This document shows, piece after piece, positions 1 through 7,688 of a DNA stretch of 64,000 nt (within the stretch, counting starts at the first letter, position 1; every line of letters begins with the position of its first letter). A program made the position numbers and the translations under genes. The DNA is from Stackebrandtia albiflava (GTDB taxonomy: Bacteria; Actinomycetota; Actinomycetes; Mycobacteriales; Micromonosporaceae): assembly GCF_007994225.1 (NCBI RefSeq), contig NZ_VLLL01000009.1:147136-211135 (forward strand), written 5' to 3'. Under the pieces are notes generated by a model. It saw only the letters and a program-made list of their open reading frames with translations, did not search any database and was not told where the DNA came from.

Positions 1-236
1 TGACCGTATCGATCACCATTCGGCATGTTCCCGAATCGGTACGCAACGAGCTCGCGGCGCGAGCGGCGAAGAACGGCCGCTCGCTACAGGAGTTCCTGCT
101 CCACGAGCTCTCCGACCTGGCCGCCCGGCCACCCCTGGACGAAGTGGTGGCACGGACTCGCCGCCGTGTCAGCGACCTCGGAAGCCGGGTCACCCCCGAT
201 CACATCCTCGACTTCCGCGACGCGGACCGCCGGTGA
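1..236 (+). CDS. FitA/VapB-type antitoxin, 5' end cut by window edge
   Basis: The frame starting at base 3 is open to the TGA at 234-236. It encodes about 77 residues beginning TVSITIRHVPESVRNELAAR, which fits a ribbon-helix-helix antitoxin: a short beta strand, then two helices, then an acidic tail. The first two bases are TG, so the start codon is probably an ATG whose A lies just outside the window. The stop overlaps the GTG of the downstream PIN gene by 4 nt (GTGA), the usual coupling of antitoxin and toxin. Such antitoxins bind their own promoter and mask the toxin RNase. Family membership is inferred from fold pattern and context. Confidence 0.7.
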   Translation, partial: TVSITIRHVPESVRNELAARAAKNGRSLQEFLLHELSDLAARPPLDEVVARTRRRVSDLGSRVTPDHILDFRDADRR

Positions 237-652
237 CCGGTTCATCGGCCGGGTCCCTGGTCATCGACGCGTCGGCGGTGGTCGCGCTGCTGACGGAACC
301 GGGCGCGGTCGGACACTGGGTCGCCGAAACGATCAGCGGCACGACGCTGCACGCTCCCGAGCTGATGTGGTACGAGGCGACGAACATCCTGCGCCGGGCG
401 CGCCTGGCCGGACTGCTGAGCGAGGCACACGCCACCCTGGCGCACTCGGATCTCCTCGATCTCAACATCAACCTGGACCCCTACCGCGACCTCGCCGGTC
501 GGATCTGGGAACTCCGTGACAACGTCACGTCCTACGATGCGGCGTACGTCGCGCTCGCCGAACTGCGGGGGATCCCGTTGTTGACGCTCGACGTGAAACT
601 CGCGCGCGCCAGCGGGCCGCGGGCTCGGATCCTCACACCACCCGCCACCTGA
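233..652 (+). CDS. PIN-domain toxin (VapC/FitB type)
   Basis: This 139-residue protein carries the spaced acidic residues of PIN ribonucleases: VIDASA near residue 11, the Glu of MWYEATNIL near 48, YDAAYVALAE near 102 and LLTLDVKLA near 120. Length and motif order match VapC-type toxins, which cleave RNA with Mg2+ or Mn2+. The GTG start overlaps the antitoxin stop by 4 nt, so the pair is translationally coupled. All four acidic positions are present, so the toxin looks intact. The RNA target cannot be read from the sequence. Confidence 0.88.
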   Translation: MTGSSAGSLVIDASAVVALLTEPGAVGHWVAETISGTTLHAPELMWYEATNILRRARLAGLLSEAHATLAHSDLLDLNINLDPYRDLAGRIWELRDNVTSYDAAYVALAELRGIPLLTLDVKLARASGPRARILTPPAT

Positions 653-708
653 CGTCCGACCACGAAGAGGCCGGAACCGGGTGGAATCGGTATCGGCGTG
701 TCCGAGCC

Positions 709-746
709 GCGTGCCCGCCGTTCCGGAACCGGAGCGGCGGGCACGC
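709..746. terminator. Convergent hairpin between PIN toxin and serA
   Basis: A 12-bp perfect stem (GCGTGCCCGCCG with its complement at 735-746) encloses a loop that is itself partly palindromic. It lies between the ends of two converging genes and could serve both. There is no strong T tract, as is common for actinobacterial terminators. Confidence 0.7.
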
Positions 747-753
747 GACGACG

Positions 754-2355
754 TCAGTCGGTCAGGGTGACGGCGGTGGCGGTCGTGGCGCCCACCGTGG
801 ACGACAACCGGGACAGCAGTTCGGGGGACACCTCGGCGTCGGCGGCCACGACCATCAACGCCTCTCCGCCGGCCTCCTTACGTGCCACCTGCATCGCGGC
901 GATGTTGATACCGGCGTCGCCGAGCGCGCCTCCGACCAGGCCCACCACGCCGGGGCGGTCGTGGTATCGCAGGATCAACAACGGACCCTCGGCGTCGATC
1001 TCGATGTCGAAGCCGTCGATCTCGGTGAGCTTGCGGATCTCCTTGAGGCCCTGCGTCACCGTCCCCGACACCGTGAGCGCCCGGCCGTCCACCAGCGCGC
1101 CCCGGACGGTGAGCTTGTTGTGGTAGTCGAGGCTGTCTCCGGAGGTGAACAGGCCGACGTCCACGCCGCGTTCGGCCGCCAACAGCGGCGCGTTGACATA
1201 GGTCACCTGCTCGGCGACGTCCACGAACAGTCCCTTGGTGGCGGCGAGCTGCAACACGGTGACGTCGTTGGCCACGACCTCACCGCGCACCTCGACCGTC
1301 ACCGACTGCGCGGCCCCGCCGGACACCGCGGTGAAGACGCGCCCCAGCCGTTCGGCGAGCGGCAGCAGCGGCCTGACCTCCTCGGCGACCAGGCCACCGG
1401 CCTGGACGTTCACCGCGTCGGGGACGAACTCGCCGGACAGGGCGAGCTTGACGCTGCGCGCCACGGCGAGTCCCGCGTTGTCCTGGGCCTCGCGGGTGGA
1501 CGCGCCCAGGTGCGGGGTGACCACGACGTTGTCCAGTCCGAACAACGGCGAGTCGGTGCACGGCTCGGTGGCGAACACGTCGATGCCGGCACCGGCCACC
1601 CGGCCGTCCGACAACGCCTCCGCGAGGGCGGCCTCGTCGATCAGGCCGCCGCGGGCCGCGTTGACGATCCTGACTCCCGGCTTGACCTTGTCGAGTTCCG
1701 CCTTGCCGATCAGGCCGACCGTCTCGGGGGTCTTGGGAAGGTGGATCGAGATGAAGTCCGCCTTCAGCAGCAGGTCGTCGAGGCTGACCAGGTTGATGCC
1801 CAGTTGCGCGGCGCGCGCGGGCTGTACGTACGGGTCGTAGGCGATGAGCCGCGTGTCGAACGCGGCCATCCGGGCGGCGAACAACTGCCCGATCTTGCCG
1901 AGCCCGATGACGCCGACGGTCTTGCCGGCCAGCTCCACGCCGGTGAACTTCGACCGCTTCCACTCCCCCCGTTTGAGTGAGGCGTCGGCCTGGGCGGTGT
2001 GGCGGGCGGAGGCCAACAGCAACGCCACCGCCTGTTCGGCGGCGGACACGATGTTGGAGGTCGGGGCGTTGACGACCATCACGCCACGTGAGGTCGCCGT
2101 GGAGATGTCGACGTTGTCGAGGCCGACTCCGGCGCGCGCGACGACCTTCAGTCGCGGCGCGGCCGCCATGGCGTCGGCGTCGATGCGGGTGGCGCTGCGG
2201 ACGATGACGGCGTCGGCGTCGGCGAGCGAGGCGTGCAGCGTCGGGATGTCGGTGCCGTCGATGGTGCGCACCTCGAAGTCACCCGACAGCACGGCGATCG
2301 CGGAGTCGGCGAGCTTGTCGGCGATGACGACGACGGGTCGGACTGGCGTGGTCAT
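754..2355 (-). CDS. serA: D-3-phosphoglycerate dehydrogenase
   Basis: SerA oxidises 3-phosphoglycerate to 3-phosphohydroxypyruvate with NAD+, the first step of serine synthesis. From the start MTTPVRPVVV the protein is 533 residues, the usual length of the long actinobacterial form. Visible features are the nucleotide-binding GLGKIG, the catalytic region NAARGGLID, the EP of DVFATEPCTDSPL, the His of VVVTPHLGAST, an intervening domain and a C-terminal ACT domain beginning LILRYHDRPGVVG, where serine feedback is expected. The open frame extends 60 codons upstream, but the AGGAG 10 nt before the ATG at 2355 and the family N-terminus favour this start. Confidence 0.97.
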   Translation of the reverse strand: MTTPVRPVVVIADKLADSAIAVLSGDFEVRTIDGTDIPTLHASLADADAVIVRSATRIDADAMAAAPRLKVVARAGVGLDNVDISTATSRGVMVVNAPTSNIVSAAEQAVALLLASARHTAQADASLKRGEWKRSKFTGVELAGKTVGVIGLGKIGQLFAARMAAFDTRLIAYDPYVQPARAAQLGINLVSLDDLLLKADFISIHLPKTPETVGLIGKAELDKVKPGVRIVNAARGGLIDEAALAEALSDGRVAGAGIDVFATEPCTDSPLFGLDNVVVTPHLGASTREAQDNAGLAVARSVKLALSGEFVPDAVNVQAGGLVAEEVRPLLPLAERLGRVFTAVSGGAAQSVTVEVRGEVVANDVTVLQLAATKGLFVDVAEQVTYVNAPLLAAERGVDVGLFTSGDSLDYHNKLTVRGALVDGRALTVSGTVTQGLKEIRKLTEIDGFDIEIDAEGPLLILRYHDRPGVVGLVGGALGDAGINIAAMQVARKEAGGEALMVVAADAEVSPELLSRLSSTVGATTATAVTLTD

Positions 2356-2543
2356 GGGTTGAACGCTCCTGGCGGATTCGCTTCGATACGGCGGGCCGAT
2401 GGCCACGCTGCCATCACAAAGATCACGCCGCTGCGGCTGCTGAGCAGCGGTGATGAGCCTCGCCAATGGTATGTCCGCCCATCTGACGAGACGCCACCGG
2501 GGCGTCACCGGGGGCTCGGCGCAAGAGACATCCACATACCTGC
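2356..2543. other. Intergenic region upstream of serA
   Basis: This serA leader region runs up to the divergent promoter of the next module. On the minus strand it holds a hairpin (CCGCTGC paired with GCAGCGG, within about 2420-2450) followed by a short T-containing stretch, and a ten-codon reading frame starting ATG at 2537. Either could be part of a leader, but nothing seen here establishes regulation. Confidence 0.3.
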
Positions 2544-2572
2544 TTGACAGCCGGTGAATACCGAACTACTTT
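2544..2572 (+). promoter_or_regulatory. Leaderless promoter of the 2579 module
   Basis: TTGACA (2544-2549) and TACTTT (2567-2572) are separated by exactly 17 nt. The -10 box ends 6 nt before the ATG at 2579, so transcription should begin at or next to the start codon and give a leaderless mRNA. No Shine-Dalgarno sequence precedes that ATG. Confidence 0.65.
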
Positions 2573-2578
2573 CGAACT

Positions 2579-3064
2579 ATGATTCCGGCCGTGACCGTCA
2601 ACTTCTCGGAACTCGTCAACAAGAACCGCAGCACCCTCGCGCTTCTCGACGACAACCCCGGAATCCGGCTCCACCGCCGGGACGGGGAGGACCTGGTCCT
2701 GACGACCGTGGAACGTTACGAGACGCATCTGGCGACGGTGTCGGACGCGCATCGTTTCCTCATCGCGCTGACCCGGATGAAGGCCTGGCGGAAGGACGTC
2801 CTCGAAGAGGTACTGCCTTCGGTGTACCCGTGGGTGCGGTTCCTTCCGGAGCCCGAGCGCGCCGAGTTCGCGGCCGAACTGGCCGACCTCGCCGAAGCCG
2901 CCGACAGCATAGGCAATCAGTCCGCGTTGCCGACACTGGTCGCCGCCTGGCGGCATACCGCCGAGATCCACGCCGATCCGGTGCTGCACCGAGTCCTCAA
3001 CCGTGAATACGGTGACGACTTCGGTGAGGTACCCGAGCCCGGCGCACCGGAGGCCGCCGGGTGA
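2579..3064 (+). CDS. Probable antitoxin of a two-gene module (Phd/YefM-like N-terminus)
   Basis: The protein has 161 residues and begins MIPAVTVNFSELVNKNRSTL. The phrase VNFSELVNKNR, then a strand, LHRRDGEDLVLTT and the helix following it, resemble the Phd/YefM fold in which a short hydrophobic strand and helix precede an R-x-x-x-x-L-V segment. The rest is a helical acidic region without a recognised motif. The stop overlaps the next start by 4 nt (GTGA), and that gene is small and basic, which supports an antitoxin-toxin pair. The ATG at 2579 is chosen because the promoter places the transcript start there; a GTG at 2591 is the alternative. Confidence 0.6.
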   Translation: MIPAVTVNFSELVNKNRSTLALLDDNPGIRLHRRDGEDLVLTTVERYETHLATVSDAHRFLIALTRMKAWRKDVLEEVLPSVYPWVRFLPEPERAEFAAELADLAEAADSIGNQSALPTLVAAWRHTAEIHADPVLHRVLNREYGDDFGEVPEPGAPEAAG

Positions 3065-3414
3065 GCCCACGGCGTGGTGACCGGGTCGCGCCACCGGCGG
3101 TGGGCGGTGAGTGGCACATACGTTTCGCCGACAACACCTCGGCGAAGGGCTGGGAAGACCTCTGTTCTCAGGTGCCGTCCGCCGCGCGAACGGCGTGGGA
3201 CCTGATGCGGAACCGCCCACCGTCAGTGGTGGGGAACGAGCGCCATCACCGTCTCAAGGGCTCCCTCCGGCATTCGACCTACCGGGGTGTCGTTCACGAA
3301 CAGTGGCAGATCGAGGTGACCGGAAGCGGCCGCGTCTGGTATCTCGCCGACGTGGAGCATCGGACGTGCTGGATAACGTACGCCGGTGTCCGCCATCCGA
3401 AATCCACCGAATGA
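3061..3414 (+). CDS. Probable RelE/ParE-like toxin
   Basis: The protein has 117 residues and is basic. Its middle, HHRLKGSLRHSTYRGVVHEQWQIEV, and tail WYLADVEHRTCWITYAGVRHPKSTE have the alternating strands and Arg/Lys/His-rich face typical of RelE/ParE folds. Here HRLKG and the strands around VWYLAD occupy the places of the usual K-x-x-x-G and R-I-x-Y motifs. It overlaps the preceding gene by 4 nt and has no other partner. The family call rests on pattern and context, not on a conserved active-site signature, so the mode of action (mRNA cleavage or gyrase) is open. Confidence 0.55.
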   Translation: MSPRRGDRVAPPAVGGEWHIRFADNTSAKGWEDLCSQVPSAARTAWDLMRNRPPSVVGNERHHRLKGSLRHSTYRGVVHEQWQIEVTGSGRVWYLADVEHRTCWITYAGVRHPKSTE

Positions 3415-3423
3415 TCCTGTGAG

Positions 3424-4989
3424 TCAGTGGCCGGTGCCCTCGACGGTCAGGCCGCGCGGTGTCAGGAGCCACACGACGACGGCCGCCGCGAGCATGAGCG
3501 CCCCACCGGCCAGGCCCACCACGCCGAGGGAGTCGGTGAAGGCGGCCTGCGCCTCGGCGGCGAGGCCGGCCCCCCGCGCCCCCAGGTCCTCCGCGACGGC
3601 CAGCGCACCACCCAGTGATTCCCGGGCGGGTTCGACCTGGTCGGCGGGAACGCCGTAGCCGGCGAGGTCCCCCGCCGTGATCAGCGAACGGAACACCACC
3701 GCGGCGATACTGCCCAGCACCGCGACTCCGAGGGCGTTGCCGATCTCGAAACTGGTCTCCTCCAACGCGGCGGCGTTGCCGGAGCGTTCGGCGGGAACCG
3801 AGGAGAGGATGACGGCCGAACCGATCGCCAGGGTGGCCATGCTGACACCCACGAGCACCTGAGAGACGACGATCAGGCCGAAGTGCATCGAGTCGCCGCC
3901 GAGGTAGAGGACCCCGAATCCGACGCCGCCGAAGGCGAGCCCGCCGACCATGACGGTGCGGGCGCCGATGACGGCCGCGATCCGAGGTGCGAGCGGGGAC
4001 AACACGCCGGACACGATCGCCAACGGCAGCAGCCGCAGGCCCGTCTCGATCGGGCTGTAGTTCTCGACGAGTTGCATCCACTGAGCCAGCAGCAGCATGA
4101 TCGCGGCCATCGCGATGCTGGACACCAACGCGCACACGAGTCCAGCCGACAACTCGGGTTGCCGCAGCAGCCTGATGTCGAGCAGCGGTTCGGGGCGGCG
4201 CAGGCTCCGGAGCACGAACCAGGTCAGGCTGAGCACGGCCACCGCCGAGGCCGTCAGCGCGAGCGGGTCGTCGAACCCGTCCTTGCCCATTCCCTTGATG
4301 GCGTACATCAGGGCGGTCATGCCGAGCACCGACAGGGCGATGCTCGGGAAGTCCCAGCGGACGGCACGGCCCCGTGATTCGGGCAGCAGGGCGATCGCGG
4401 CGATCGCGGCCACCACCATCACCGGCGTGTTGAACAGGAAGGCGGCGTGCCAGTCGAAGGTCTGCACGAGCAGGCCACCGACGATCGGGCCGAGTCCGCC
4501 GCCCACGGCGGCCATGGCGGCCCAGGCGCCCAGTGCGACGGCGCGTTCCCGGGCGTCGTGGAAGAGGTCACGGATCATCGACATGGTGGAGGGCATGATG
4601 AGCGCGCCGCCGACGCCCAGCAGGGCGCGCAGCGCGATGAGCCCGGGCGGCGAGTCGACCACCAGGACCAGCAACGGCACCGCACCGAACACGGCGTATC
4701 CGACGAGGAGCATCCGGCGGCGGCCGAACCGGTCGGCGAGACCGCTCGCGGTGACCAGCAGGCCCGCCACGACGAGCCCGTACACGTCGACCATCCACAG
4801 CAGCTCCACCGACGTGGGCAGCAGGTCGGCGCTGATCCGGGGCAACGCGACGTTGAGCACCGTCAGGTCCATCACGACGATGAGCAGGCTGGCGCACAGT
4901 ACCGCCAATCCGACCCAGCGACGCGGGTCGGGCTCGGCGGGACGCGCGAGTCCGCGATCGCGGGCAGGGCTCGCCGGGGACATGGTCAC
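3424..4989 (-). CDS. MFS exporter, DHA2 (EmrB/QacA) family
   Basis: This 521-residue membrane protein has about 14 hydrophobic segments. It has the motif-A region GLADRFGRRRMLLVG after the second helix and the opening CASLLIVVMDLTVLNVALPRI, both typical of DHA2 proton-coupled drug exporters. The substrate cannot be deduced. It starts 30 nt after the stop of the tetR gene on the same strand, so the two should form one operon, with the exporter controlled by that repressor. Length and topology are normal for the family. Confidence 0.92.
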   Translation of the reverse strand: MTMSPASPARDRGLARPAEPDPRRWVGLAVLCASLLIVVMDLTVLNVALPRISADLLPTSVELLWMVDVYGLVVAGLLVTASGLADRFGRRRMLLVGYAVFGAVPLLVLVVDSPPGLIALRALLGVGGALIMPSTMSMIRDLFHDARERAVALGAWAAMAAVGGGLGPIVGGLLVQTFDWHAAFLFNTPVMVVAAIAAIALLPESRGRAVRWDFPSIALSVLGMTALMYAIKGMGKDGFDDPLALTASAVAVLSLTWFVLRSLRRPEPLLDIRLLRQPELSAGLVCALVSSIAMAAIMLLLAQWMQLVENYSPIETGLRLLPLAIVSGVLSPLAPRIAAVIGARTVMVGGLAFGGVGFGVLYLGGDSMHFGLIVVSQVLVGVSMATLAIGSAVILSSVPAERSGNAAALEETSFEIGNALGVAVLGSIAAVVFRSLITAGDLAGYGVPADQVEPARESLGGALAVAEDLGARGAGLAAEAQAAFTDSLGVVGLAGGALMLAAAVVVWLLTPRGLTVEGTGH

Positions 4990-5019
4990 CTCGTTTCGGG
5001 TCGTGGAAGTACGTGCCGG

Positions 5020-5574
5020 TCAGGCCGACACGCCGTGCAGGATCGTGTCGCGTAGCAGTCGTTCGGCGTCTCGTACCGCGACGGCGCCGTGGCGCAGCGC
5101 GTCCCGCAGGCCGACGAGCAGACCGAACACGGTGTATGCGATCCAGGCGGCGGGCATGTCGCGGCGGAGCAGGCCGGATTCCTGCGCCGCGGCGTAGAAC
5201 GCCATCTCACGCTCGTGAAGCCGGACGCTCTCGGCCGCGATGGCGGCGTCCTGGACGTGCTCGGTGAGCGTCAGGGTGAAGCCGTACTCGTCGGCGTCGC
5301 GCACCAGTTCACGGCACAGGACGTTCATGGCGACGCGGATCCGCTCCGGGTCGCCCGACCCTCCGGCGGCGTCGACGTCCGCCGTGTCGAGCGCCTGCCG
5401 CCACGAGTCGAGGCTCATCCGGCCGAGTTGGCGGATCAGGTCCTCCCGGCTGGCGAAGTTGCGGTGCAGGGTGGCCCGGCTGACGCCGGCGGAGGCGGCG
5501 ATGCGCGACATGGAGGCGGTGGGTTCGGCGTTGAGCGTCCGCAGTGCGGCCTTCGCCAGTTCCTCGGCACCCAT
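5020..5574 (-). CDS. TetR-family repressor
   Basis: The protein has 184 residues. The N-terminal helix-turn-helix is clear: MSRIAASAGVSRATLHRNFASREDLIRQL, with the family Y/H-R-x-F-x-x-[RK]-x-x-L pattern, followed by a divergent helical ligand-binding domain. A strong ribosome-binding site (GGGGAGGTGAG) sits about 6 nt before the ATG. A palindromic operator lies directly upstream. With the exporter downstream in the same direction it should regulate its own operon; the inducing compound is unknown. Confidence 0.9.
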   Translation of the reverse strand: MGAEELAKAALRTLNAEPTASMSRIAASAGVSRATLHRNFASREDLIRQLGRMSLDSWRQALDTADVDAAGGSGDPERIRVAMNVLCRELVRDADEYGFTLTLTEHVQDAAIAAESVRLHEREMAFYAAAQESGLLRRDMPAAWIAYTVFGLLVGLRDALRHGAVAVRDAERLLRDTILHGVSA

Positions 5575-5599
5575 CGGGCCTCACCTCCCCTCGCGACCT

Positions 5600-5637
5600 T
5601 GAGACGATCTTGTCTCAGATGATACAAGAATGTCTCA
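5600..5637. promoter_or_regulatory. Probable TetR operator
   Basis: TGAGAC at 5600-5605 and GTCTCA at 5612-5617 form a perfect inverted repeat with a 6-nt spacer. It overlaps a second, imperfect 18-bp palindrome at 5610-5627 (TTGTCTCA/TGATACAA), and GTCTCA recurs at 5632. The cluster lies 26 nt before the tetR start, where a repressor would block transcription. Confidence 0.65.
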
Positions 5638-5846
5638 TCGGGCCGCCGCGGATATGACCGACGGCACAGGACGCCGGCCGGCTCCCGACGACTTCGACTC
5701 GGGCAGGAGTCGTGAAACCGAGCTACGGAATCTTTACAAGCCATGAAGATTTCTGGCAGCATGACGGGAGAGGCGTCCCGGAGCGAAACCGCCCCGTCAC
5801 TCCACAACGGATCCGCCTCACGCCCCTCCGGCCCGCGGGAGTCACC

Positions 5847-7667
5847 ATGCGTCAGCCCGTCCGCGCTCGCCTTCTCCGTCTCGCGACACTCCTCACCGTC
5901 CTACCCGCACTCGTCACCCTCACCGTCTCCCCCGCCACCGCCCATCCGACCGGTCAGGACGTCACCGGTTCCGACGAGAACCGGACACGGGCGTGGGTGG
6001 AGAAGCGGCTGAAGGACATGTCCGTCGAGGAGAAGGTCGGCCAACTGTTCGTCACCTACGTCTACGGCCAGACCGCCGACACCACCGACCCGGCCGACGT
6101 GGCCGCCAACCGGGCCGCCCACGGGGTCGACAACGCCGCCCAGCTCATCGACGAGTACCACCTCGGCGGCGTCATCTACTTCGGATGGTCCAACAACCTG
6201 GAGAACCCGCACCAGATCGCGGAACTGTCCAACGACATGCAGGCGGTGGCCACCGAGGACGACGGCGCTCCGCTGCTGGTCTCCACTGACCAGGAACAGG
6301 GCATCGTCACCCGGTTCGGTCCACCCGCGACCGCGTTCCCCGGCAACATGGCACTGGGCGCGGTCCGCAACCCGTGGGCCGCCGGAGCCGCCGCCGTCGT
6401 CACCGGCGCCGAGTTGAAGGCGGTCGGCATCAACCAGAACTTCGCCCCGGTCGCCGACGTGAACGTCAACGCCGACAACCCGGTCATCGGGGTCCGGTCG
6501 TTCAGCGGCGACCCCGGACTGGCCGCCGACCTGACCGCCGCGCAGGTCCTCGGGTACCAGGGACTCGGCGGCGTCACCGCCACCGCGAAGCACTTCCCGG
6601 GTCACGGTGACACCGACGAGGACAGCCACGTCTCACTCCCCCGCATCACGCACACGTGGGAGGAGTGGCAACGCCTGGACGCGCCGCCGTTCGAGGCCGC
6701 GATCGACGCCGGAATCGACTCGATCATGACCGGCCACATACAGTTCCCGGCACTCGACGACTCGTTGCTGCCCGCCACCCTCTCCCACGACATCCTCACC
6801 GGGTTGCTGCGCGAGGAAATGGGCTTCGACGGCGTCGTCGTGACCGACTCGTTGAGCATGGCGGGGGTCCGCGAGACCTACGGTGACGACAGGGTGCCGG
6901 TGATGGCGTTGGCGGCGGGGGCCGACATGCTCCTGATGCCGCCCGACATCGAACTCGCCTTCGACTCGGTGCTCGCCGCGGTCGAATCCGGTGAGATCGG
7001 CCTCGACCGGCTCGACGGTTCGGTGCGGCGGATCCTGACGCTCAAACACGAGCGGGGCATCGTCGCCGACCCGTACGCGGACCTGGACCGGATCGACCAC
7101 GTGGTCGGCAACCGCCTCCACACCGCGGTCACCACCGTGGTGACCGAGGCGTCGACGACCCTGATCCGCAACGAGGCGGAGACCCTGCCGTTGGGCGCCG
7201 ACTCCGGCGGCGTCTTCGTCACCGGTTGGGGCCAGTCGACCACCGCCTCGGTCGCCCAGCGGATCGCCGACCGGGGCGTCACCGCGTCCTCGTACTGGGC
7301 GGGGACGTCACCGACCGACGCCGCCGTCGCGGAGGCGGTCGCGCGTTCGGCGTCGCACGACACGACCGTGGTCCTGACCAACGGCGCCTGGCGCAACGCC
7401 GCGCAGGCGCGGCTCGTCGACGCGCTGATCGACGCGGGACGCACCGTCGTGGCGGTGGCAGTGGGCGTCCCCTACGACATCGCCACCCATCCCGGCGTCG
7501 ATGCGAGCCTGGCCACCTACTCATACACCGGTCCCGCACTGGACTCCCTGGTCGAGGTCCTGTACGGCGAGGTGAACCCGTCGGGGCGCCTACCGGTGAC
7601 CGTTCCGACCGCCGAAGACCCGCAGATCCCGTTGTACGAGTTCGGACACGGCCTGCGCTACCCGTAA
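5847..7667 (+). CDS. Secreted glycoside hydrolase family 3 beta-N-acetylhexosaminidase
   Basis: The protein has 606 residues from ATG 5847, which opens a Sec signal peptide (MRQPVRARLLRLATLLTVLP, ending near residue 31 at ATAHP). The frame extends upstream, but only this start gives a signal peptide. It carries the NagZ-type loop KHFPGHGDTDEDSH, whose Asp/His act as general acid/base in hexosaminidase-type GH3 enzymes, and the nucleophile segment VVVTDSLSMAG. A C-terminal alpha/beta domain follows (IRNEAETLPLG to the end). It probably removes terminal GlcNAc from peptidoglycan or chitin fragments outside the cell. The next gene, 21 nt on, is a secreted serine hydrolase. Confidence 0.92.
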   Translation: MRQPVRARLLRLATLLTVLPALVTLTVSPATAHPTGQDVTGSDENRTRAWVEKRLKDMSVEEKVGQLFVTYVYGQTADTTDPADVAANRAAHGVDNAAQLIDEYHLGGVIYFGWSNNLENPHQIAELSNDMQAVATEDDGAPLLVSTDQEQGIVTRFGPPATAFPGNMALGAVRNPWAAGAAAVVTGAELKAVGINQNFAPVADVNVNADNPVIGVRSFSGDPGLAADLTAAQVLGYQGLGGVTATAKHFPGHGDTDEDSHVSLPRITHTWEEWQRLDAPPFEAAIDAGIDSIMTGHIQFPALDDSLLPATLSHDILTGLLREEMGFDGVVVTDSLSMAGVRETYGDDRVPVMALAAGADMLLMPPDIELAFDSVLAAVESGEIGLDRLDGSVRRILTLKHERGIVADPYADLDRIDHVVGNRLHTAVTTVVTEASTTLIRNEAETLPLGADSGGVFVTGWGQSTTASVAQRIADRGVTASSYWAGTSPTDAAVAEAVARSASHDTTVVLTNGAWRNAAQARLVDALIDAGRTVVAVAVGVPYDIATHPGVDASLATYSYTGPALDSLVEVLYGEVNPSGRLPVTVPTAEDPQIPLYEFGHGLRYP

Positions 7668-7688
7668 ACCGTCTGATCAGGAGCATCG

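Noticed and set aside
2356..2535. Extended N-terminus of SerA from ATG 2535
   Set aside because: The extra 60 residues do not resemble SerA, and a good ribosome-binding site precedes the ATG at 2355.
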